A stretch of 64,000 bases of DNA, from positions 1,426,001 through 1,490,000 of the forward strand of contig NZ_CP087184.1 of NCBI RefSeq assembly GCF_024749045.1. Direction: 5' to 3'. Shown here piece by piece: positions 1 to 8,977 of this stretch. Source of the DNA: Pseudomonas sp. B21-028 (GTDB lineage Bacteria; Pseudomonadota; Gammaproteobacteria; Pseudomonadales; Pseudomonadaceae). Position 1 is the first letter of the stretch. Each line of letters opens with the position of its first letter. The position numbers and the translations under genes were made by a program. Under the pieces are notes generated by a model. It worked only from the letters and a program-made list of their open reading frames with translations. It searched no databases and was not told the origin of the DNA.

Positions 1-585
1 CTGGGCCGCCTTGACCAGATCGGCCAGGCCGATGATCGACACCAGCGCCGTGGCCTTGAGCATCACCATCCAGTTGTTGCCGATACCCGGCAGGGCAAAG
101 CGCATCATTTGCGGAAACACCACGAAGCGGAAGCGCTGGCCACGCTTGAGGCCATACGCGGTGGCGGCTTCGACCTGGCCTCTTGGCACCGCGAGGATCG
201 CGCCGCGAAAGGTCTCGGTGAAGTACGCGCCATAGATGAAGCCCAGGGTAATCACCCCTGCGCCGAATGGGTCGATCTCGATGTATTCCCATTCCATGAA
301 GTCGGTAAAAGAGGTCAGCCAGGTTTGCAGGCTGTAGAAAATCAACAGCATCAGCACCAGGTCCGGCACGCCGCGAATCAGCGTGGTGTAGAGCTGGGCC
401 GGGATTCGCAGCAGTTTGACCGGGGACAGCTTGGCGCTGGCACCCAGCAGGCCGAGCAAGACGCTCAACAATAGCGACAGGGCCGCCAGTTTGATGGTCA
501 TCCAGGTGCCTTGCATCAGCAGTGGGCCAAAGCCCTTCAGGCTGAAGGCGGAGAGCCCCAGATTTTGTAGGAGTTGTTCGAGCAT
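1..585 (-). CDS. Amino-acid ABC transporter permease (HisQ/HisM family), 3' part beyond window
   Basis: Inner-membrane permease subunit of a polar/basic amino-acid ABC importer. 195 codons are visible. The start is the ATG complementary to 583-585, and the reading frame is open to the window edge, so the C-terminus is missing. The N-terminal half has a hydrophobic segment (WMTIKLAALSLLLSVLLGLL, about residues 28-47) and the family motif TLIRGVPDLVLMLLIFY (about 68-84). The cytoplasmic EAA loop that contacts the ATPase is visible near residue 140 as EAATAYGLKRGQRFRFVVFP. It lies 58 bp downstream of the periplasmic binding-protein gene on the same strand, with a stem-loop between them, the arrangement of hisJ-hisQ operons. 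A lysine/arginine/ornithine/histidine substrate is inferred from the neighbouring binding protein. Confidence 0.85.
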   Translation of the reverse strand, partial: MLEQLLQNLGLSAFSLKGFGPLLMQGTWMTIKLAALSLLLSVLLGLLGASAKLSPVKLLRIPAQLYTTLIRGVPDLVLMLLIFYSLQTWLTSFTDFMEWEYIEIDPFGAGVITLGFIYGAYFTETFRGAILAVPRGQVEAATAYGLKRGQRFRFVVFPQMMRFALPGIGNNWMVMLKATALVSIIGLADLVKAAQ

Positions 586-611
586 GAAAGGAGGCCTTTG
601 GCAGTCAAAAA

Positions 612-637
612 GCGCCCATCCGTGATCGGATGGGCGC
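612..637 (-). terminator. Perfect 10-bp intercistronic stem-loop in the amino-acid transporter operon
   Basis: gcgcccatcc (612-621) pairs perfectly with ggatgggcgc (628-637) around a 6-nt loop. It lies between the binding-protein stop and the permease start. There is no U-run, so it is probably an mRNA-stabilising or attenuating hairpin that raises expression of the binding protein over the permease, rather than a full terminator. Confidence 0.55.
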
Positions 638-643
638 CGCGCA

Positions 644-1426
644 TTATTTGCCGCTGTACAGATTCAGATCGCCAAAGTGTTTTTTCTGGATTTCGACGTA
701 CGTGCCGTCGTCGTGTAACGCTTTGATACCTTTATCCAAAAGTGCCTTCAGCTCTTTGTTACCTTTGTTGATACCGATGGCGGTCTTGGAAGGCAACAGT
801 TCGCTATCCACCGGTTTGCTGACTTCATAGTCGGCACCCTTTGGCGTTTTCATGAAGCCCAGCTCGGCTTGCAGCATGTCCTGGATCGCCGCATCAAGGC
901 GACCGGAGGTCAGGTCGGCATAGACCTGGTCCTGGTTGGCATAGGCTTGGGTCTTGACGCCGGCCTTGTCCAGCACGGCCTTGGCGTAGGCTTCCTGAAT
1001 GGTGCCTTGCTCATAACCGACGGTCTTGCCTTTGAGCGAGGCGACATCTGCGCTCAGGCCCGAGCCCTTCTTGAATACATAAGCCGTTGGGCCAGAGAAC
1101 AGTTCGCTGGAGAAGTCGATGACTTTTTCCCGCGCAGGGGTCACGGTCATGGACGAGATCACACCGTCGAATTTCTTGGCCTTGAGGCCGGGGATCATGC
1201 CGTCGAAATCGCTTTCGACCCATTTGCATTTGACCTTCAATTCGGCGCAGATCGCGTTGCCCAGGTCGATATCGAAACCTACCAGGCTGCCATCGGCGGC
1301 CTTGGATTCAAATGGGGCATAGGATGGGTCGACACCAAAACGCAGTTCCTTGTATTCCTTGGCCGTGGCGGCGCCGGTGGCCATGCACAATGCCAGTGCA
1401 GAAAGGGTCAGCAGTGCTTTTTTCAT
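644..1426 (-). CDS. Periplasmic basic-amino-acid-binding protein (HisJ/ArgT/LAO family)
   Basis: A 260-aa substrate-binding protein of an ABC importer. A Sec signal peptide (MKKALLTLSALALCMATGAATA, cleaved near residue 22) precedes the type II solute-binding fold. LRFGVDPSYAPFESK and VGFDIDLGNAICAEL are hallmarks of the lysine/arginine/ornithine/histidine branch. Other family motifs visible are DFDGMIPGLKAKKFD, SMTVTPAREKVIDFS and GRLDAAIQD. Length is typical. The start is the ATG complementary to 1424-1426, directly before the signal peptide; in-frame upstream sequence has no signal-peptide logic and overlaps a repeat. It heads the operon whose permease follows downstream. The exact ligand cannot be read from sequence. 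Confidence 0.9.
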   Translation of the reverse strand: MKKALLTLSALALCMATGAATAKEYKELRFGVDPSYAPFESKAADGSLVGFDIDLGNAICAELKVKCKWVESDFDGMIPGLKAKKFDGVISSMTVTPAREKVIDFSSELFSGPTAYVFKKGSGLSADVASLKGKTVGYEQGTIQEAYAKAVLDKAGVKTQAYANQDQVYADLTSGRLDAAIQDMLQAELGFMKTPKGADYEVSKPVDSELLPSKTAIGINKGNKELKALLDKGIKALHDDGTYVEIQKKHFGDLNLYSGK

Positions 1427-1839
1427 TATCGAGTCCCTAAAACCATGATGAGCGCTTGTGGCGCATAAGTTTTTGTTACCGGTGAAGATAAGAACGGTAA
1501 GACGGCATAAAGGTAGCAATTTCCGAACCAGAGTGCCGAACAAGCGTTTTAAAAGTTTCTGCGGCAGACGTGAAGCGCGTTGGTGCGCGGAGGAGATCGT
1601 ACAACAAAAGGCGCACCGGGATGGTGCTCTGTAGGGCCGGCAAGGTGCATGTTCTGTGGCGAGGGGATTTATCCCCGCTGGGTCGCGAAGCGGCCCCTTG
1701 GCGCTGTCTGACACACCACAGTGGCTGAAGTTTTTTGGGGCTGCTTCGCAGCCCAGCGGGGCGGTGCGACGTTTCGATAAATCCCCTCGCCACAATTGAT
1801 AGTGCAGCCACAGAGAGTGATAGTGCAGTTACAGAGAGG
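1427..1839. other. 413-bp intergenic region between ligase and transporter operon
   Basis: No credible gene. It holds the upstream region of the binding-protein gene (about 1427-1640) and a palindromic repeat at 1655-1794. The ligase gene ends at 1840. The helicase and phosphoesterase genes that often follow such a ligase in pseudomonads are not here. Confidence 0.6.
1655..1794. repeat. Dispersed 'tgtggcgagggga' palindromic element, copy 1
   Basis: About 140 bp with inverted ends: tgtggcgaggggatttatcc at the left, and its complement, ending cctcgccaca, at the right. Inner arms gctgcgaagc-type / gcttcgcagc pair around a variable centre. The right arm carries the insert ggtgcgacgtttcg, also present in copies at 4651 (mirrored) and 39620. 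Five full copies of this family occur in the window, all intergenic. Confidence 0.85.
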
Positions 1840-3528
1840 TTACTTCAGCAGATCCTGAAGCGTTGCCAGGGTATCGGCCTCGTCAACGGTCTTGTCCTGG
1901 CGCCAGCGTAACATCCTCGGAAACCGCACCGCGATTCCGCTCTTGTGGCGCTTGGACAAGGCGATGCCCTCGAAGCCCAACTCGAAGACCAGGGTGGGCG
2001 TGACGCTGCTGACCGGGCCGAACTTCTCCACGGTGGTCTTGCGCACGATGCTGTCGACCTGGCGCATTTCTTCATCGGTCAGCCCCGAATAAGCCTTGGC
2101 GAACGGCACCAGACTGCGCTCGCGGCTGCCCGGCGGGTTGTCCCAGACGGCGAACGTGTAGTCGCTGTACAGGCTGGCGCGCCGACCGTGACCGCGTTGG
2201 GCGTAGATCAACACGGCGTCGACGCTGAACGGGTCGATTTTCCATTTCCACCACACGCCCATGTCCTTGGTCCGGCCGACGCCATACAGCGCGTTGCGCG
2301 CCTTGAGCATCATGCCCTCGACGCCGAGGCTACGGGACGCTTCGCGCTGGCGGGCGAGGTCGAGCCAGTCCTGGCCGGAGACGATCGGCGACGGCAGTAG
2401 TACCGGGCTTTGGGCGTCCGCAATCAATGCCTCCAATTGCTCACGGCGCTCGGCCTGGGGACGGCTGCGCCAATCCGCTCCTTGCCATTCCAGCAGGTCG
2501 TAGGCCATCACCACCACCGGCGCGTCTTCGAGGACTTTCTTGCTCAGGGTCTTGCGACCGATGCGCTGTTGCAACAGGGCGAACGGTTGTACGGCCGGTT
2601 GCAGTGGCGCGTCCGCATCGAAGGCATCCGCGGTCACCGGTTGTGAGGTTTTCCAGACCACGATTTCGCCGTCGATTACCGTGCCGTCGGGCAGCACCGA
2701 TGCCAGGGAATGCAATTCAGGGAAGCGCTCGGTCACCAACTCTTCGCCTCGGGACCAGACCCACAGATGCCCGTCGCGCTTGATCACCTGGGAGCGGATG
2801 CCGTCCCACTTCCATTCCACCTGCCAATCGCTGGCCGGCCCTAGCAGCGCCTCGAACTGATCTACCGGAGCGGACAAGGCATGGGCCAGGAAAAACGGGT
2901 ACGGCTGGCCGCCGCGTTGGGCATGTTCATCTTCGGATTCGGCGGCGATCAGCTTGAGGTAACCCTCGGCCGTCGGGCGATGGGACAGGTCGGTATAACC
3001 CACCAGGCGCTGGGCGACCCGCTTACTGTCCAGCCCGGCCATCCCGGCGAGCGCCCGGGTCACCAGCAGTTTGGACACCCCGACCCGGAAACTGCCAGTG
3101 ATGAGCTTGATGCAGAGCATAAGGCTCGAACGGTCGAGCTGTGCCCACAAAGTGGGCAGCTGCTGCGCCAATACCTCCGGTGTTTCGCCCCGTAGCGGCA
3201 GCAGTTTCTCTTCTATCCACAGCGCCAGGCCTTCGGCAGAGGTGTGGGGAGACTCCGGCAACACCAGGGAAATGGTTTCGGCCAGGTCGCCCACGGCCTG
3301 ATAGCTTTCTTCGAACAGCCAGGGTGACAAGCCGGAGACCTGTACGGCCAGGTCCCGGAGGATTTTCACCGGTACCAGTTGCCGGGGACGGCCACCGGAC
3401 AGAAAGTACACGGCCCACGCTGCGTCCTGGGGCGGCGCCTGGGTGAAGTAGCGTTGCATCGCGGCCAGCTTGGCATTGCTGGAGGTGGTGGCGTCCAGGT
3501 CGGCGTAGAGCTCGGCGAAGGCTTTCAC
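1840..3528 (-). CDS. ATP-dependent DNA ligase (ligase-associated repair cluster type)
   Basis: A 562-aa ligase that seals DNA nicks through an enzyme-adenylate intermediate. An N-terminal DNA-binding domain (about 1-205) precedes the nucleotidyltransferase domain. Motif I is KWDG with the adenylated lysine at K240. Downstream are EGMMLKA and WWKWKIDPF (motifs IV/V region) and an OB-fold C-terminus. Start: GTG complementary to 3526-3528, overlapping the TGA of the exonuclease gene as GTGA; an in-frame arginine-rich upstream extension is exonuclease sequence read in another frame. The pairing with a metallo-beta-lactamase exonuclease matches the P. putida PP_1105-type ligase cluster. That cluster usually also has an Lhr-type helicase and a phosphoesterase, which are not adjacent here. 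Confidence 0.93.
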   Translation of the reverse strand: MKAFAELYADLDATTSSNAKLAAMQRYFTQAPPQDAAWAVYFLSGGRPRQLVPVKILRDLAVQVSGLSPWLFEESYQAVGDLAETISLVLPESPHTSAEGLALWIEEKLLPLRGETPEVLAQQLPTLWAQLDRSSLMLCIKLITGSFRVGVSKLLVTRALAGMAGLDSKRVAQRLVGYTDLSHRPTAEGYLKLIAAESEDEHAQRGGQPYPFFLAHALSAPVDQFEALLGPASDWQVEWKWDGIRSQVIKRDGHLWVWSRGEELVTERFPELHSLASVLPDGTVIDGEIVVWKTSQPVTADAFDADAPLQPAVQPFALLQQRIGRKTLSKKVLEDAPVVVMAYDLLEWQGADWRSRPQAERREQLEALIADAQSPVLLPSPIVSGQDWLDLARQREASRSLGVEGMMLKARNALYGVGRTKDMGVWWKWKIDPFSVDAVLIYAQRGHGRRASLYSDYTFAVWDNPPGSRERSLVPFAKAYSGLTDEEMRQVDSIVRKTTVEKFGPVSSVTPTLVFELGFEGIALSKRHKSGIAVRFPRMLRWRQDKTVDEADTLATLQDLLK

Positions 3529-4550
3529 GATGCGTCCTCGTCCGTGGTGGCGATGACGTCTTCTTCGTCGTCGCCGTATTCGGTGCTGAAACCCTGGGCG
3601 TCGAGGCCGAGTTCGCACAAATGTCGCACCAGCACCCCCACCGACCCGTGCGTGACCATGACCCGCTCGGCGCCGGTCTGCTCAATGGCCCAGAGCAGGC
3701 CGGGCCAGTCGGCGTGATCGGAGAGCACGAAGCCCCGATCCACGCCACGCCGCCGTCGAGTGCCCCGCAGGCGCATCCAGCCGCTGGCGAAGGCATCGCT
3801 GTAATCGCCGAAACGGCGCATCCAGGTGCTGCCACCGGCCGATGGCGGGGCGATGACCAGGGCCTGGCCCATGATCGGGTCATTTTTCTTGACGTCACCG
3901 GCATAAATCGTCGGTGGCAAATGAACCCCGGCGTCGCGGTAGACCCGGTTCAACGGCTCCACCGCCCCGTGAGCGAGGATCGGGCCCAGGCTGGCGTCGA
4001 TGCCATGGAGAATCCGCTGGGCCTTGCCGAAGGAATAGCAGAACAGCACGCTGGCCCGGTTGACGGCGATGTTTGCGCGCCACCACTGATTGATCTCGTC
4101 GAATATCTGCGCCTGAGGTTGCCAGCGATAGATGGGCAGGCCGAACGTGGATTCGGTGATGAACGTATGACATCTCACCGGTTCGAACGGCGTGCAGGTG
4201 CCGTCGGGTTCGACCTTGTAATCCCCGGATGCCACCCAGACCTCGCCTTCATGTTCCAACCGCACCTGGGCCGATCCCAGTACGTGGCCGGCGGGATGAA
4301 AACTCAAGGTTACGCCGTGATGTTGCAGGCGCTCGCCGTAGGGCAGGGTCTGCAAATGAATGTCCTGGCCCAGTCGCGACCGCAAAATACCTTCACCGGG
4401 AGCGGCTGCCAGGTAGTGTTGATTGCCGCCGCGGGCATGGTCACCGTGGGCATGGGTGATGACCGAGCGCTCAACCGGACGCCAGGGGTCGATGTAGAAA
4501 TCCCCGGGCGGGCAGTACAGACCTTCGGGGCGGGCAATGACAAGATCCAT
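3525..4550 (-). CDS. Ligase-associated exonuclease, metallo-beta-lactamase/CPSF fold
   Basis: A 341-aa predicted metal-dependent nuclease of the beta-CASP/MBL class that accompanies the ATP-dependent ligase in a bacterial DNA-repair cassette. The zinc-binding motif is THAHGDHAR (His33, His35, Asp37, His38). Further MBL features are FHPAGHVLGSAQ and VASGDYK. LSDHADWPGLLWAIE and VTHGS near the C-terminus resemble late MBL motifs. Translation is coupled to the ligase through a 4-nt overlap. The start ATG is complementary to 4548-4550, and no upstream gene is close. The biochemical role (end resection before ligation, perhaps at alkylated or crosslinked DNA) is inferred from the family. Confidence 0.88.
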   Translation of the reverse strand: MDLVIARPEGLYCPPGDFYIDPWRPVERSVITHAHGDHARGGNQHYLAAAPGEGILRSRLGQDIHLQTLPYGERLQHHGVTLSFHPAGHVLGSAQVRLEHEGEVWVASGDYKVEPDGTCTPFEPVRCHTFITESTFGLPIYRWQPQAQIFDEINQWWRANIAVNRASVLFCYSFGKAQRILHGIDASLGPILAHGAVEPLNRVYRDAGVHLPPTIYAGDVKKNDPIMGQALVIAPPSAGGSTWMRRFGDYSDAFASGWMRLRGTRRRRGVDRGFVLSDHADWPGLLWAIEQTGAERVMVTHGSVGVLVRHLCELGLDAQGFSTEYGDDEEDVIATTDEDAS

Positions 4551-4650
4551 GCAATCACCGGGGCGATGGGCTTGTCAGGTAGAGGCGATGGCGGGAAGAG
4601 AAGTTCTATCGGGTTTGGGTACGACAAGATCAGGAGACAAGATAGACAAA

Positions 4651-4796
4651 TGTGGCGAGGGGATTTAGCGAAACGTCGCACCGCCCCGCTGGGCTGCGAA
4701 GCAGCCCCAAAGTAGCAACTCAATTTGCCTGACACACCGAGTTGTCTGGTTCTAGGGCCGCTTCGCAGCCCAGCGGGGATAAATCCCCTCGCCACA
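4651..4796. repeat. Dispersed 'tgtggcgagggga' palindromic element, copy 2
   Basis: About 146 bp. The left end is tgtggcgaggggatttagcg followed by the aaacgtcgcaccgcc insert. The right end mirrors copy 1, with cagcggggataaatcccctc then gccaca. It lies in the 254-bp gap between the exonuclease start and the acylase stop; nothing else is visible in that gap. Confidence 0.85.
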
Positions 4797-4804
4797 GAGG
4801 GAAA

Positions 4805-7255
4805 CTACTTACCCGGCACCAGGGTCAGCCGAGTCTTGCCATACCCCCGATCAAAGTTCTGCGGTTGCAGCGGCAGGTTCTGGTACTGCCCCTTGATCCA
4901 CGGATCGATGCCATTGAGGTAGTTGGGGCTGGCCGGGTTGCCCGACTGACCCGCGCCGCCCTGGACCATCAACGGTTCGGGCTGGCCGAAATCGACGATG
5001 AAGCGCATGTCCGGCGCTTGGGTGGCGTTGAAGTCCTGGCCCCAGGCGAATGCCGCGACGTTGAGCGTGGTGGCATCGCCGCCGGCCGATAGCGGACCGC
5101 GTACGACCTGGCCGCTGCCGTTCTTCCAGGCGTAGCTGTGCAATTTGCCCCACTGCCAGGCCTTGTGGTCGCCACCCAATTGGCTATCACCGGCACTGAT
5201 GGTCGCCGCCAAGCTGCGGGCGAGGATAACGGCCTTGTCTTCTTTCTGCGGCGTACGCAGGTCATCCCAGAACGGGCTGTCTTCGCGGCCCAGCAAGTGA
5301 TCGGCCTGGGCCGAATAGGACAGTTGGCCGTTGGCAACCAGCGCTTTCCACGCCGGGCTGCTTTCCGGGCCCAGTTCGTCGAGGAAAATCTGCTTCATGC
5401 TTTCTTGCAGGAACAGTTCATAGATGGCCGCGTCGGCAGAGGTCGGGTTGAGTCGGCCATCGAACGCCATCAGGCGGGTATAGGCTTCGCGGGCCTTGGC
5501 CCGGTCAGCCACTGGCAGGGTTTCGATGGCCTGTTTGAGGGGCTGGGCCATGCCCGGAGCCTCAAAGACTTTCTTGAGTTTGGCGGCGAACGTCGTGGTC
5601 TGGTCGTATTGCATGGCAGTCAGGCTGCGGATGTCGTGCTTGCTGGCGCCGGCCAGTTCGGCCAGGCGCTCGCCACGTTCCGGTGCGGCCCAGGAGTTGG
5701 ACAGCTGCATGCCGTAGCCATGGGGAATGACCCGCTGGTTGGCGTTGCCCAGCCAGCCCTGGCTCGGATCCTGATCGTAAGGATGCGCCATCGGGTCGGC
5801 GTAGCCTTCCCAGTCGTAGCGACCGTCCCAGCCCGGCGACGGCAACAGGCCTTCGCCTTCACGGCGGTTCGGATAGCGCCCGGTGACCTGCCAGCCGATG
5901 TGGTTGGCGTCGGCAAACACCAGGTTCACCGCCATGGCCCGGATTTCACGGCTGGCGTCGGAGGCTTTCTCGGCGCTCTGTGCCCGGGACAGGTCGAAGA
6001 ATGCGTCCAGGGTCTTGTCGTCGGTGAGGCTCGGCGTCTGCAAGGCCAGGCCAAAGCCATTGGCCGTGGCCAGGCTCTGAACGCTGTTGAGCAGTGGGCC
6101 ATGGCGGGTTTCGTACACGGCTTCACGAATCGACCGCTGACCTTTGACGAAGTAGGTCTCGTTGCGCAGCATCGCCGGCTGCCATTTGCCGTTGACCTCG
6201 TAGGACAAACCATTGCCCTGACGTCGGATTTTTTCCAGGAACAGGTCCTGGTTGTCCCCTTGGACGCTGGTCATGCTCCAGGCCACGTCACCGTTGTAGC
6301 CCGCCAGAATCAGAGGGATGCCAGCCACGGAAACCCCGGCCGCCTGATACTTAGGCGCGCGGATCTGCACCACGCTCCACAACGACGGCACGCCCAGCGG
6401 TCCATGGCTGTCACTCGCCAGCAGGCTCTTGCCGTTGCGGCTGCGTTGCGGGGCCATGGCCCAGCTATTCGAAGACGTGGCACCCAACAGGTTCAGTTCG
6501 GCCAGCTGGCGGCTGGCGTTGTTGATGTCGTTCAGGCCCGGAATCTGGCCGTTGAGCCGGACACCCTGGAGCTTGTCGGCTTCGCCCTGGGGCAGGGGTT
6601 CGTCCGGGTAGGACGGGTTCAGCCAGGCCAGCTTGTCCTGGTTGACTGTCTGGGCCATGACCAGGGCGGCGATTTCTTCCGGCAGGTTGGCCGATTGGCT
6701 GAAGTTCAGCAGGCAGAACATCAGCGCCGAATCTTCCGGTTTCCAGTATTCGGGCTTGTAACCGGTGGCGGCCAGGTCCGGCGGCAGTTTGTCGCGGTAG
6801 CGGAACAGGTAGGCGTTGACGCCACGGGCGTAGACTTCGAAGAAGCGCTTGAGTCGCGGCGACGAAGCCTTGTACAGCTCGTCGGCACTCTTCTTCAGAT
6901 TGATCGCACGCATGTAGCGGTCGACGTCCAGCCGTTCGGCACCGGACATCTCCGCCAGCCGACCCTGGGCCAGCAGGCGCATGGTCACCATCTGGGTAAT
7001 GCGGTCGCTGGCGTGGACATAGCCGAGGGCGAACAGCGCATCATGGAAGCTGTTGCTCTCGATCAGCGGCATGCCCATGGCATTGCGCCGAACCGAGACG
7101 TTCTGCGCCAGTCCCTTGAGTGGTTGCACGCCGGAAGTCGGTGGCACAGTGTCCTGGGTATTCCAGGCCTGGCAGCCGCTCAAACCGAGCACACCGGCCA
7201 CGGCGGCGGCAATGCCGAGCCGGGGGAAGAAAAAATTAGAGGCTGGCGAGGCCAT
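4805..7255 (-). CDS. Penicillin-acylase family N-terminal-nucleophile amidohydrolase, predicted lipoprotein
   Basis: An 816-aa Ntn-hydrolase of the penicillin G/AHL/cephalosporin acylase family, hydrolysing an amide of unknown identity. The signal peptide ends in the lipobox LSGC (lipidated Cys28), so the protein should be membrane-anchored rather than freely periplasmic. The alpha segment precedes the autocatalytic junction. The predicted catalytic serine is Ser262, first residue of the beta chain (SNSWAMAP), with [17 protein letters not shown] downstream as in other acylases. Later family features are [15 protein letters not shown] and [13 protein letters not shown]. Start: ATG complementary to 7253-7255, with AGGAG 8 nt upstream. 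Single gene between two palindromic repeats. Quorum-signal or siderophore amide substrates are possible but unproven. Confidence 0.9.
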   Translation of the reverse strand: MASPASNFFFPRLGIAAAVAGVLGLSGCQAWNTQDTVPPTSGVQPLKGLAQNVSVRRNAMGMPLIESNSFHDALFALGYVHASDRITQMVTMRLLAQGRLAEMSGAERLDVDRYMRAINLKKSADELYKASSPRLKRFFEVYARGVNAYLFRYRDKLPPDLAATGYKPEYWKPEDSALMFCLLNFSQSANLPEEIAALVMAQTVNQDKLAWLNPSYPDEPLPQGEADKLQGVRLNGQIPGLNDINNASRQLAELNLLGATSSNSWAMAPQRSRNGKSLLASDSHGPLGVPSLWSVVQIRAPKYQAAGVSVAGIPLILAGYNGDVAWSMTSVQGDNQDLFLEKIRRQGNGLSYEVNGKWQPAMLRNETYFVKGQRSIREAVYETRHGPLLNSVQSLATANGFGLALQTPSLTDDKTLDAFFDLSRAQSAEKASDASREIRAMAVNLVFADANHIGWQVTGRYPNRREGEGLLPSPGWDGRYDWEGYADPMAHPYDQDPSQGWLGNANQRVIPHGYGMQLSNSWAAPERGERLAELAGASKHDIRSLTAMQYDQTTTFAAKLKKVFEAPGMAQPLKQAIETLPVADRAKAREAYTRLMAFDGRLNPTSADAAIYELFLQESMKQIFLDELGPESSPAWKALVANGQLSYSAQADHLLGREDSPFWDDLRTPQKEDKAVILARSLAATISAGDSQLGGDHKAWQWGKLHSYAWKNGSGQVVRGPLSAGGDATTLNVAAFAWGQDFNATQAPDMRFIVDFGQPEPLMVQGGAGQSGNPASPNYLNGIDPWIKGQYQNLPLQPQNFDRGYGKTRLTLVPGK

Positions 7256-7616
7256 GACAAAGCTCCTGCGGGAGGGGGCGGCAAATAAAGGCGCTACGTT
7301 AGTGAGCAGGAGGGGCCCGCGCAAGCGGGGGCGGGGGTTATTTGTGGATTTGGATGAAACTCCATGCTCGACGGTACGCCTGGTTTTCTGTGGCAAGGGG
7401 ATTTATCTGTGGCAAGGGATTCATCGGTGGCGAGGGGATTTATCTGTGGCGAGGGGATTTATCCCCGCTGGGCTGCGAAGCGGCCCCAAAAGTAGCTCAG
7501 TCAACACAAAATCGAAGTGAGTGAAAAAGGGGGCCGCTTCGCAGCCCAGCGGGGATAAATCCCCTCGCCACAGATGAATCCCTTGCCACCGATAAATCCT
7601 TCTCGCCTCAGGTTGT
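7256..7616. other. 361-bp intergenic region dominated by an extended palindrome
   Basis: The short promoter/leader of the acylase gene lies next to 7256. The remainder is the enlarged palindromic repeat at 7389-7607. The convergent GST gene ends at 7617. No gene is supported. Confidence 0.6.
7389..7607. repeat. Dispersed palindromic element, copy 3, with tandemly multiplied ends
   Basis: The core is the usual element (about 7445-7571). Its terminal unit of about 19 bp (gtggcgaggggatttatc and variants) is repeated four times on the left, beginning near 7390, 7409, 7427 and 7445. The right arm carries the complementary units (ending near 7571, 7589 and 7607), with matching sequence variants (atgaatccc / gggattcat). 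The whole forms one very long imperfect palindrome of about 219 bp. Confidence 0.85.
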
Positions 7617-8261
7617 TCAGGATTTCGGTGGATTGATCTTATCCACCAGCGCATAGGCCCTTACCGTGGCCGGGCGCTCCTTGATGCGATTGAACCAGCG
7701 CTGCAGGTTCGGGAAGTCTTCCAGGCGCTGGCTTTGCCATTGATGGGAAACCGTCCAGGGGTAGATCGCCATGTCGGCGATGCTGTATTCGCTGCCCGCC
7801 ACGAAATCACGGTCCGCCAGGCGTCGATCCAGCACGCCATACAGGCGAGCGGTTTCGTCGACGTAGCGCTTGATCGCGTAGGGAATCTTTTCCGGAGCGA
7901 ATCGGCTGAAGTGATGGTTCTGCCCGGCCATCGGCCCCAGGCCGCCCATCTGCCAGAACAGCCATTGCAGGACCTCCTGTCGTCCGCGCAGGTCCTGTGG
8001 AATGAAACGGCCGGTTTTTTCCGCCAGGTACAGCAGGATCGCGCCCGACTCGAACAGCGAGATCGGCTCGCCACCGTCGGCGGGCTCATGGTCGACGATG
8101 GCCGGGATGCGGTTGTTGGGGGCGATCTTCAGGAAATCCGGTTTGAATTGCTCGCCCTGGCCGATGTTGACCGGATGTACCTTGTAAGGCAGGCCGACCT
8201 CTTCGAGGAACAGCGAGATCTTATGGCCGTTGGGGGTGGTCCAGTAATACAGGTCGATCAT
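7617..8261 (-). CDS. yfcG: YfcG-type glutathione S-transferase / disulfide-bond oxidoreductase
   Basis: A 214-aa cytosolic thioredoxin-fold protein (residues about 1-85) plus an all-helical C-terminal domain. The N-terminus MIDLYYWTTPNGHKISLFLEE, the IPAIVDH and FESGAILLYLAEKTG segments and LQWLFWQMGGLGPMAGQNHHF match E. coli YfcG closely in order and wording. That enzyme has glutathione-dependent disulfide reductase activity and little classical transferase activity. The TPNGHK segment takes the place of a catalytic Tyr/Ser/Cys, as in YfcG. Length equals the family norm. It is a single gene divergent from the downstream hydrolase and convergent with the acylase. Confidence 0.9.
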   Translation of the reverse strand: MIDLYYWTTPNGHKISLFLEEVGLPYKVHPVNIGQGEQFKPDFLKIAPNNRIPAIVDHEPADGGEPISLFESGAILLYLAEKTGRFIPQDLRGRQEVLQWLFWQMGGLGPMAGQNHHFSRFAPEKIPYAIKRYVDETARLYGVLDRRLADRDFVAGSEYSIADMAIYPWTVSHQWQSQRLEDFPNLQRWFNRIKERPATVRAYALVDKINPPKS

Positions 8262-8416
8262 GGAGGGCTCCAGATGAGACAGCGTGATGAATGGACAGCA
8301 ATCGATGGCAGGAGGTCGTCTTCTTTTACCCGAAGGCTTGCCTGTAGGCAGAGGTGATGCTCCAGTGTGGAAAATTCAATGACCGGGCAAGCGAAAAAAT
8401 CGGAATGGAGTTGGAA

Positions 8417-8974
8417 ATGGAGCTAGAGAACAACGCAGCGTTGATCCTCATCGATCAACAAAAAGGCATCCTGCATCCCAGGCTCGGTTCTCGCAACAAC
8501 CCCGAGGCAGAGTTGCGCATGCTCGAACTGCTGGTCTTCTGGCGAGATTCGGCGCGGATGGTGATCCATGTCCACCATCTGTCCCGTTCGCCGGAATCGG
8601 TGTTCTGGCCTGGTCAACAGGGGGTGGAGGTCCAGGAACGGTTCGAACCGCAGGAAGGGGAGTGGCTGATCCACAAGGACGTGCCGGACGCATTCTGTGC
8701 CACTCACCTGGAGGCTGACTTGCGCCGGGCGGGGATCGGACAAGTGGTGATCGTTGGCGTGGCGACGAACAACTCGGTGGAGTCCACGGCGCGTACGGCA
8801 GGCAACCTGGGTTTCGATACCTGGGTGGCCGAGGACGCCTGTTTTACCTTTGACAAGGCCGATTATTTCGGCAGGCCCCGTTCGGCCGAGGAGGTACACG
8901 CCATGTCCCTGGGCAACCTGCACGGCGAGTATGCGACGGTGGTCAGCGTGAAGCGGATTCTGGAGGCGGGCTGA
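8417..8974 (+). CDS. Isochorismatase-fold (cysteine-hydrolase-like) protein with Ser at the catalytic Cys position
   Basis: A 185-aa alpha/beta hydrolase of the isochorismatase-like superfamily. LILIDQQKG supplies the first Asp and IHKDVPDAF the Lys of the usual Asp-Lys-Cys triad. In the third motif, GVATNNSVESTARTAGNLGF, the expected Cys is Ser. The enzyme may therefore act like the isochorismatase subgroup, which also lacks the Cys, or be altered in activity; the substrate is unknown. Start: ATG at 8417 is preferred because GGAG lies 6 nt upstream; in-frame starts at 8405 (ATG) and 8354 (GTG) lack a good ribosome site. No operon partner. Confidence 0.8.
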   Translation: MELENNAALILIDQQKGILHPRLGSRNNPEAELRMLELLVFWRDSARMVIHVHHLSRSPESVFWPGQQGVEVQERFEPQEGEWLIHKDVPDAFCATHLEADLRRAGIGQVVIVGVATNNSVESTARTAGNLGFDTWVAEDACFTFDKADYFGRPRSAEEVHAMSLGNLHGEYATVVSVKRILEAG

Positions 8975-8977
8975 TCA

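Noticed and set aside
1655..1794. Palindromic element as the intrinsic terminator of the ligase gene
   Set aside because: The element recurs in many intergenic gaps irrespective of gene orientation and lacks a U-run, so it is a repeat first, even if it may stop transcription locally.
3529..3618. Arg-rich N-terminal extension of the DNA ligase
   Set aside because: It reads through the 3' end of the exonuclease gene in another frame. The GTGA overlap gives a proper start.
5138..7288. 716-codon open frame on the plus strand opposite the acylase gene
   Set aside because: GC-rich third positions keep antisense frames open. The product has no recognisable motif, and the minus-strand acylase is clearly the gene.
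7389..7607. Possible CRISPR array or insertion sequence because of regularly repeated units
   Set aside because: Units are directly adjacent without unique spacers, arranged as a palindrome, with no cas or transposase gene nearby.
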